From: Anoplolepis gracilipes
Taxonomy: Eukaryota > Arthropoda > Insecta > Hymenoptera > Formicidae
NCBI RefSeq assembly: GCF_047496725.1
Contig: NC_132980.1
Location: 3,765,001 to 3,829,000, forward strand
DNA length: 64,000 nucleotides
Direction of reading: 5' to 3'
Translations under genes and position numbers: made by a program
The notes under the pieces: generated by a model
Told to the model about the DNA's origin: nothing
The model's input: only the letters and a program-made list of their open reading frames with translations
Databases searched by the model: none
In this document: positions 57,779 through 64,000 of the stretch, in pieces
Layout of the letters: each line of letters starts with the position of its first letter
Position numbering within the stretch: the stretch's first letter is position 1

Positions 57779-59300
57779 GTAAAAGAGAGCTATTCTCCTA
57801 TGCTAAAGTAAAAATCATAAAGAAACAATATAGAAAAGAATTATAAATTAAAATAACAGTATTAAACTGCATCTTCCATATAGATACTATTATAAAAGCG
57901 GATATGTTAAGATAAAATATGTGATACAACAAGAGAGAAAATTAAAAGAAATTTAAATTTAAAAGCATAAATTAACAAGTGAAAAGAAAAGGAATATTAA
58001 TGATGAGACATAATAATTTCAAAAAGAAATACTAACTCTTGCTATGCTTGAATCAATAAGTCTCTCTTGCTGTAAAAAGAATTATAATATAAGAGTGCGA
58101 AATTATTTTATAATACAAAGAGGCTTTCATTCGCATGATGACGCAATAAGCGACGGCGAGAAAGACTAAGTGAAATCAAATATTATTCTTATCTCTTGAC
58201 GCAGAGACCCGATGAAATCGAATATTATACTTATCTCTTGACGAAGAAAGATTGAATGAAACCGAATACTATTCTTATCTCTTGACACAGAGACTCAGCG
58301 AGACTAAATACTATCTATCAACGCAGAGATTAGTGAAATCGAATATTACTCCTATCTATTGACGAAGAGACTAGTGAAACCGAATATTATTCATATCTCT
58401 CGACGCAGAGACTCGACGAAACTAAATATGATAACAACGTGCCTCTTGATATTCCCGTTGAATATCAAACTGAGATTAAGAAGAGCTCACCGCTTCTGAC
58501 GTCTTCGAAGGCGGAGAGTTCCCTCACCAAGCCAAGAATCCATCTCCACCGGATGACATAGCCAACCCGGGAAGTCGTGGATCCACCGGACGCCTAGAGG
58601 GAGAGACCCGAAAGTGGGGACGGAGCGCAGAACGTCAGTCGAGCTTGCGGACAGAGGCAGTCGTTCACCACCGGTCATCTAAAACAGTCGTCTTCCTACC
58701 TTCAACCTAAAAGTCGCTAACCATCATTTTAATAAGTCGTTCATCATAAGTTAAACAGTAGACGTGAAGAAGTCATCCTAAGTGATAGAATCTCTGAGTC
58801 TTTGTTCGCTGCGTCCTAAAATATAATTCAACTTAGTTTTTCTGACTACTACTTTGTGTCGTCAAGGTAGAGTCTTTTAATATTTTAAGATTCATCTACT
58901 CCGCGACTCGTTTTAAATTAACTTAGATTTAATACTATATTACCATTGATATCTTTAATCTCGGTACAGTGCGGATGTACCTCTCGTTTTAATTAATAAC
59001 ATTATCATAGCAACTTATATACTTGCAGCTTTGTAAAATTATTTTGACATTTGAAATATACTAGCTTATTCTTGCATTACTTCAAGTGAATTGTTAGATC
59101 CAGTGTTCCTACATTCCAGAGCCAACATTTACTATAAACAATTAGATATTATACAAATTAATTACTACAATATTAACTATATATTAAAGTCATTAGAATT
59201 TTATTATTTACTCTATCTGGATAAAGCGATAGTGAGTCCCGAACCTGGGAAAGAGCAAAGTGACGTGCCCCTCGTTACAGTTCAGGCAGAGCTGAGACTT
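57499..59300 (-). repeat. Repeat unit U, copy 3 (inverted, diverged)
   Basis: Reverse-complement match to 55242-57050, ending at GCAGAGCTGAGACTT (59286-59300), the same terminus as copy 2. More diverged than copies 1 and 2. Contains about seven ~45-bp subrepeats (58160-58440) and a TA microsatellite (57735-57773). Confidence 0.75.
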
Positions 59301-59392
59301 AGTCGATGAGCTGTCTGGGCGTCGTTTAATCCAGATTGTTAACAAAAGTTAATTTAGCAAAATAAAAAATAATTTACGATAATTTATAGTAG

Positions 59393-59745
59393 ATGCCTGG
59401 TACTCGCCGCGCCGGTAAAAGGTACAAACAGTTACGCGCCGTTTTACGCCAATAACGGCAACTTCAAAACCAAATTAATCCTTTTAATCAAACAACTGGA
59501 AATAGTGAAGAACTTATTATAGACATACCGAATAATCAAAGAATCGTTGTTGAACTCTTCGAGTGGCCGCAGGCCTTAGAGCCAGTTGACATCCCCAGCA
59601 ACCGAAGAACCTTCGAGTTCATTGGATGGCCCGGACCACTGGCGCAGATTGAACTATTTCCTCCTGAGATCTCTGTCGCAGACATCCTCGAATCTGATCC
59701 ACGAAGAACAGCACTTGAGAAGACACAAGAAAACTCACAAAAATA
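59393..59745 (+). pseudogene. Unrecognised small gene with one in-frame stop
   Basis: ATG at 59393 starts a frame with a basic first 20 codons, a TAA at 59453-59455, then 96 further codons in the same frame to a TAA at 59743-59745. The second part is acidic, with two related blocks centred on EWPQAL and GWPGPL, suggesting an internal duplication. Codon content (GC-rich Arg, Pro, Glu codons) stands out from the AT-rich surroundings. A donor-like AAAGTAAGT follows at 59756. I recognise no family. Either a decayed gene or a readthrough product. Confidence 0.4.
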
Positions 59746-60350
59746 AAATACTTTAAAGTAAGTCACACACACATATAAATATATATATATATACATATTT
59801 TTCCTTTTCTTTTATCTCTTAATATTATTTTAATTCAACATTATTTTAATTACGCATTAGTAACCATATTACTACTTTATCTTATAATCATTAAAATTAT
59901 AATAAAATTTTTAGAAAATTTTATTTGCAATTGCTTTCACTATATTAAAGCATTTTCTCTATCATTTAATAATACTATTTCAAATATAAAATACGTAAAA
60001 ATTTCATTATACACATATATATATTACTGTTCATGCAATAAACTGTTCCTCCCTTAGCTCCTAGATATAACTCACGTATAAAGTAGCAACGTATACATAT
60101 ATATATATATATATATATATATCTATACTTCACTAATTAATTAACTATAACAATAAATCTTCATAATAAGCTTTTAGACAAACAAAGTATTAATAAGAAT
60201 CTTTCCAATCATGTATAAGTATTTATGAAAACAATGAATTTTAACCTTATTTATAGATTAACATTAAATTACTAATTATTAATTTTTCTAACAAATAAAT
60301 AAATAGAAACATATATATATAAAAGAAAGATCCGCGATACTTATCTTAAT
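59746..60350. other. AT-rich spacer
   Basis: Nothing recognisable except short TA microsatellites (59777-59792, 60097-60122). Confidence 0.6.
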
Positions 60351-60480
60351 AAATAATGTCATAAGGAGCATCCTTCTTATAACTACCACTTTCCTTCTCC
60401 ATCAGAGACGGTGACTTTTTAAATAAATAATAGCACCGGCCTCTAATTAACCATATTCCAGCGTAAATTCATTTTTTTGT
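60351..60480 (-). pseudogene. Decayed RTE-like LINE scrap
   Basis: Aligns with 28735-28870 (GGAGCATCCTT, TTTTCTCCATC-GAGAC and CATATTCCAG anchors) but with several stops in the frame. It sits upstream of the ORF at 61926 just as the other copy sits upstream of 29667. Confidence 0.4.
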
Positions 60481-60496
60481 ACACCATCTTCCTTTG

Positions 60497-60524
<28 letters not shown>
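60497..60524 (+). repeat. Poly(A) run
   Basis: About 28 A residues, which could be the tail of a retroposed sequence or a microsatellite. Confidence 0.6.
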
Positions 60525-60525
<1 letters not shown>

Positions 60526-60530
<5 letters not shown>

Positions 60531-61925
60531 AATTAAAACATACCTTATTCAACACATTATTATTATTTAGCATATTATTATCATTTTATTATTAAATAAG
60601 AATATCCATTCAAAGTATTCATGAGTCACAAAATCCCCTACATAATTAAAAATAATCAATTCTTTCTCATACTCATTACTATACGAGTATAACTTGTTCA
60701 AAATTATATTAATTCATATCAAGCAATTAACAAATCATATTGAGAAAGTTTTCATCCCCTTCTTCTCAATCTATAATAAAACCGAGTCAATTGGTTTATA
60801 AATAAACAATCAAGTGACATGTTAAGATAATAATTTTAACATACATTTGCACATTAGGGTAATTGTTAAAACCCTCCATACACATATACTTATAAACAAT
60901 CCATTTGTTAACTAACAATAATTTACAAACGATATCATATTTTTCTCATCAAAATTTTAGTCAAATTAATTAGACTCCTTTGTAATTACAAAATATTATT
61001 TTTCTTACATAATTTAATTTACAAATTACTTGTAAAATCAAATAACAACGAATCTATTGGAGATACAAAGTTAGAAATTGTCTCAGTTATCCTATCCTAC
61101 TTGTAAATTAATAATTTCTAACAAATTTTCCTCCTCATAATTAATTAACAATAACGTTATGTAATAACAATAAAAACCATAAAATTTTATTACAAAATAA
61201 ATAAATAATTAACGAAATTTCCAATTTGCTTGAAACTTTGAGAATACACTTTTTAGCCAATTTTACACATTTTGACCGCCATTTTGAAATTTTTTATTTC
61301 CAGACCTAATGATCCCAAATACCCTTAAAACTTCTTATTACCACTAAACTAAGATTTATGCAAAACTTGAACTAAATTAAGACGACTTTAGAATTTTGTT
61401 ATTCAATAAATCACAATTTTGCACCTGTAAAGGTACTACTTTAACTGGTTTATTTTATGCAGTATTCCCTGTATATCTTATAACCAAAATTTCGTAAACT
61501 CATCCTTAATTGGTTACAAAATATTTCCATTTGTTTATAAAACGTCAGCCATCTTGTTCTTACTGGTTCATCCTGGGAAGATCGGATCAATTCCATTATA
61601 AAGGACTTGAAATGACGATAATCTGTCCTTAATCTCGCCTCTCCAAATCAGTTCCTATAATAATTAATTAAATGAATTAATTATAAGAGTTATAGAATTT
61701 CTTAAATAATAAGTTAGGATAATTCTTAACAGTCATTACTAAGTAATAAGGACAAAATCCTATTTTAGAGTCACCCTATATACACATCTCATATACCAGG
61801 TGTCAAAGAATCATTGATCATAGAAATTTAAATTTTCAATATCTACAATACACTCAATACGTAACAAAATTATTTTTTTTTTTATCTCTATCTCTCTATA
61901 TTAGCCTCAAATAAATTGATAATCA
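60526..61925. other. AT-rich spacer upstream of the 88-codon ORF
   Basis: 1.4 kb of very AT-rich DNA. No ORF, RNA or clear repeat recognised. Confidence 0.55.
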
Positions 61926-62192
61926 ATGAAACCAAGAGTAACCGACGCTGAAATACAACAAAATTCTTTCCAAGAACCTGACACTATACTAGAAATATTA
62001 ATACAATTCTTGGAAGAAAATAATGAAAACATTATTTATAATTTAGACGATATTATTATTGAGCTTATGAACCAAGCTTTAATTGTAGTGGTTCCCGATC
62101 AGAAAAAAAAAAAATCCCCTGATTATCAAAAGGGTCAAGACTTAGCTTTCGGCGGCTCCCTGGGTATAGCCGGTTTAAACAGTTTGCTTTAA
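61926..62192 (+). CDS. Unrecognised 88-codon ORF, paralogue of 29667
   Basis: ATG at 61926 to TAA at 62190. Acidic, Ile/Asn/Glu-rich first 60 residues, then a Lys-rich run and a GGSLGIAGL-type end. The N-terminal block is conserved with the interrupted copy at 29667, including the QQN, LIQF-EEN and ENIIYNLD segments. Differences between the two include many third-position changes, which would fit past coding constraint. The 3' end of this copy may be altered by the adjoining repeat fragments. Function unknown; it could belong to a mobile element. Confidence 0.4.
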   Translation: MKPRVTDAEIQQNSFQEPDTILEILIQFLEENNENIIYNLDDIIIELMNQALIVVVPDQKKKKSPDYQKGQDLAFGGSLGIAGLNSLL

Positions 62193-62286
62193 AAAACTAA
62201 ATAGAGAGCAACCCTGGTATTGACACTGAGGTGGACGATAACAGTGGATCGCGAGACGTGCGAGCACGTAACACCCGACTGCCAGC
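62193..62286. other. Short unassigned junction sequence
   Basis: About 90 bp between the 88-codon ORF and the LTR-like fragment, with CACGTAACA at 62262-62270 resembling the G57 LTR terminus. Confidence 0.4.
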
Positions 62287-62395
62287 TTCCGGTGCACCGC
62301 TACGCTGATCGTGACAGGTTTACCGCTCGGCCACCGTGATCCGCGTATACCAACCACCGCAACCGCACCTCGCTCGCAATCCAGGACTTAACAGA
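62287..62395 (+). repeat. Fragment similar to the 3' end of the G57 LTR
   Basis: About 95 bp closely match L2 15970-16073 and end in CTTAACA, comparable with the LTR end CGTAACA. The final ~15 bp before that differ. It joins directly to a Gypsy pol fragment, so it may be the end of an LTR from a related subfamily. Confidence 0.6.
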
Positions 62396-62468
62396 CCTAT
62401 AAAGAAAGATTTACCCATCGCTTATACATTCCGTATACTTAATCCCGCAGAACAAAATTATTCTACTA
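62396..62468 (+). pseudogene. Gypsy RNase H fragment
   Basis: About 24 codons read KKDLPIAYTFRILNPAEQ and onward, closely similar to the RNase H region of E2 pol (near 35068-35130) but not from that copy. It is cut on the right by the LTR of the errantivirus at 62469. Confidence 0.75.
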
Positions 62469-63011
62469 TGTTGTGCCCGTGCCGTGAGGATAGGGTCTTC
62501 CGGAATATTCGCCCAAAGAGTTGGAACTCAGGCAGCAAATAAACGCACTCCGTACTTGTTTAGTAAAGGAATATATTTCGGTTGTATTGTCATACTATAC
62601 TCACACTACTGTTAACTTGCGTATTCGGTCGTCGTGTAGACAATCCGTGTTGATAGGTCGATAACTTATTTACGCGCAGCTCTCTTATTAGCTACTTTCT
62701 TACGAGCGACCGCGATGGGTCTTGCGATCGGTTTATATATCGCTTTAATTTCGAGGGTGGAAGGATGAGGTTTTCCGGAGCGCGGGACGTGCTCCGTGTT
62801 CGGGTGTCGTAATGCTTATTCAGCTTGACCGTGACTTGCTTTCTTGTTGGTCACGTCTTATTTTTCTTTCTTAATCTTTTTGTTTAATTCTTAATTAATT
62901 TTCTTATTTAATTCTTTTAATGCTTTGCTTTGCTTGCTTGATTTTAGTTTCTTATTTCTTAATTTTATGTATTTACTTTTTCTTTCCAGGTAAGTGTATC
63001 GGGTTACGATA
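62469..63011 (-). repeat. 3' LTR of a second endogenous errantivirus (E3)
   Basis: About 543 bp between the Gypsy RNase H fragment and a polypurine tract. In minus sense it ends GGGCACAACA at 62469. The opposite end reads TATCG rather than TG, which may be a mutated terminus or a boundary off by a few bases. A TATA box (TATATAAA, minus) lies at 62732-62739. It belongs to the element whose env lies to the right and whose remainder is outside the window. Confidence 0.65.
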
Positions 63012-63026
63012 TCCTTCCCCCTTTGG
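63012..63026 (-). other. E3 polypurine tract
   Basis: On the minus strand CCCAAAGGGGGAAGGA lies between env and the LTR, the expected position for plus-strand priming. Confidence 0.65.
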
Positions 63027-63039
63027 GAAAAGAAAATAA

Positions 63040-63076
63040 GGTAAAGAAAACTTACCACTAGTAAGTTTTCTTTACC
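63040..63076 (-). other. Perfect 15-bp hairpin beside the E3 polypurine tract
   Basis: Arms GGTAAAGAAAACTTA (63040-63054) and its exact reverse complement (63062-63076) flank a 7-nt loop. It sits 14 bp from the polypurine tract on the env side. Confidence 0.8.
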
Positions 63077-63233
63077 TATTACTTATTTTCGCTTCTTAGT
63101 CTATGTTCTTACAGTCTGTCTTATTAATATAACATGGCTGTGTTGTTCCCGTCATCTAGTGTAGTGTCGGGTTGGTAAGGTCTGTTATAAATTTTTTCTC
63201 TTTGTACTCATGGTATGCTTATTTGAATTGTGC

Positions 63234-64000
63234 TTATTTTTGTCCTGTTGTTCTTTTTTTCGTTTGCTTCCTTCTTCTTACTAGGTGAGTTAACACTACA
63301 ATGCTGAGTATAATTATTGTTCCTGTGATACCTGATATCGCGGGATATACATGTTCTCGTATCAGTAGACTGTCTTTATTTATCTGTCTGTCTGTCTCGG
63401 TCAGTGTATTACTCAGTTTCATTAATTCGGATGGGTTCCGTATTATTTTTCGTAATTTTATTCTTTCTGCCTTGTCTTTTAGTTCGTTCGTCTGTATTTT
63501 TAGTATGTTTGTTAAGTTGTAGTCGGGTATCTTTGTATTTATATATGTTGTTATGGCGGGTTTGTTCGCTTTTATTATTATGTCGGGCGTTACTAATTTA
63601 CATTTTTTTTTATTGTTATTTACCCTGATCTTTTGATTTCGGTTTTCTTTGTTACTTCGTTACTACATGTTATTTCTATTGGCTGTCTTTTCCTAACGGA
63701 GTATATCCACGAGTTCGCGTCACTCAGCGTTATCCATATCATTGAGTTGGCGTGTATGTGTCGTGTGTTGCAGTTGTTTGTATGTGTGTCTGTTCGTACG
63801 TACGTCTGTATCTCGCATAACGCTTGGCTGTCTATGTGATGTGTCGGATGACTTCTTTCGCATACGTATTGGTTGTCGTTTTACATACATTTTTCTAATT
63901 CGCTTTCCGTGGTTGTAAAATACGTTCGACTATCGGTGTCTATCGCTATTATCGGTTGGCTTACTTCTATACCTATAAATGTGTCGTCTTGTTTATGGAC
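63234..64000 (-). pseudogene. env: Errantivirus F-like Env, C-terminal part, disrupted
   Basis: Minus-strand frames give the C-terminal ectodomain of a baculovirus-F-like envelope protein of the kind found in insect errantiviruses. There are spaced cysteines in a CE...CN pattern, a NSWIYS motif near 63705, a membrane segment near 63285-63345 and a basic tail ending with the stop at 63234-63236. It is broken by an in-frame TAA near 63875 and by a stop plus frameshift near 63640-63650. The N-terminal part, including any cleavage site and fusion peptide, is outside the window. It is unrelated in sequence to E1/E2 env. Not functional as it stands. Confidence 0.75.

Overview
This window is almost wholly made of nested retroelements from an arthropod, most likely an insect genome. 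Ty3/Gypsy-type pol genes, a baculovirus-F-like errantivirus env remnant, an R1-clade LINE, AT-rich spacers and spliceosomal-type signals all point that way. The order (ant or other Hymenoptera is plausible) cannot be fixed from the sequence. I recognise no ordinary host gene. Gap positions 31063-31071 are N.

The main player is one env-bearing Gypsy-like family (called G57 here, a provisional label) with extraordinarily long LTRs of about 5.6-5.8 kb. Seven LTRs are visible: L1 (1-4649, -, cut by the window edge), L2 (10389-16099, +), L3 (17276-22908, -), L4 (22992-28602, -), L5 (29836-31062, -, cut by the gap), L6 (39438-45125, +) and L7 (48807-54567, +, clearly the most divergent). Termini are TGTYACGTCC...GGACGTAACA. 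L2 and L4 are solo LTRs with 4-bp target duplications (TGAG and CCAC).

Element E1 (minus strand, 1-22908) has its 3' LTR (L1), polypurine tract, env and pol. Its pol is split by L2, and its gag plus the protease active site are deleted up to L3, which looks like a recombinant LTR. Element E2 (plus strand, 31072-45125) has intact gag, pol, env, polypurine tract and 3' LTR (L6). Its 5' LTR is lost at the gap, where an LTR of the wrong orientation (L5) abuts it. E1 and E2 pol are nearly identical, so the family was active recently.

E2 expression can be read directly. Gag-Pol is joined by a canonical -1 frameshift site (GGGAAAC, 8-nt spacer, 8-bp stem). Env follows a splice acceptor just after the pol stop. 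The LTR carries a perfect five-box heat shock element upstream of a TATA box, an array of degenerate hairpin repeats in the transcribed leader, and a conserved 138-139 codon ORF near its 3' end that stays open even in the divergent L7.

Right of E2 lie a decayed R1-like LINE (45126-48290), a 2.25-kb repeat unit in two tandem copies and one inverted copy (48291-59300, interrupted by L7), and an AT-rich stretch with two small unrecognised coding remnants and RTE-like LINE scraps. At the right edge is the 3' end of a different endogenous errantivirus on the minus strand (LTR 62469-63011, env remnant 63234-64000). A paralogue of one of the small coding remnants is interrupted by L5 at 29835.
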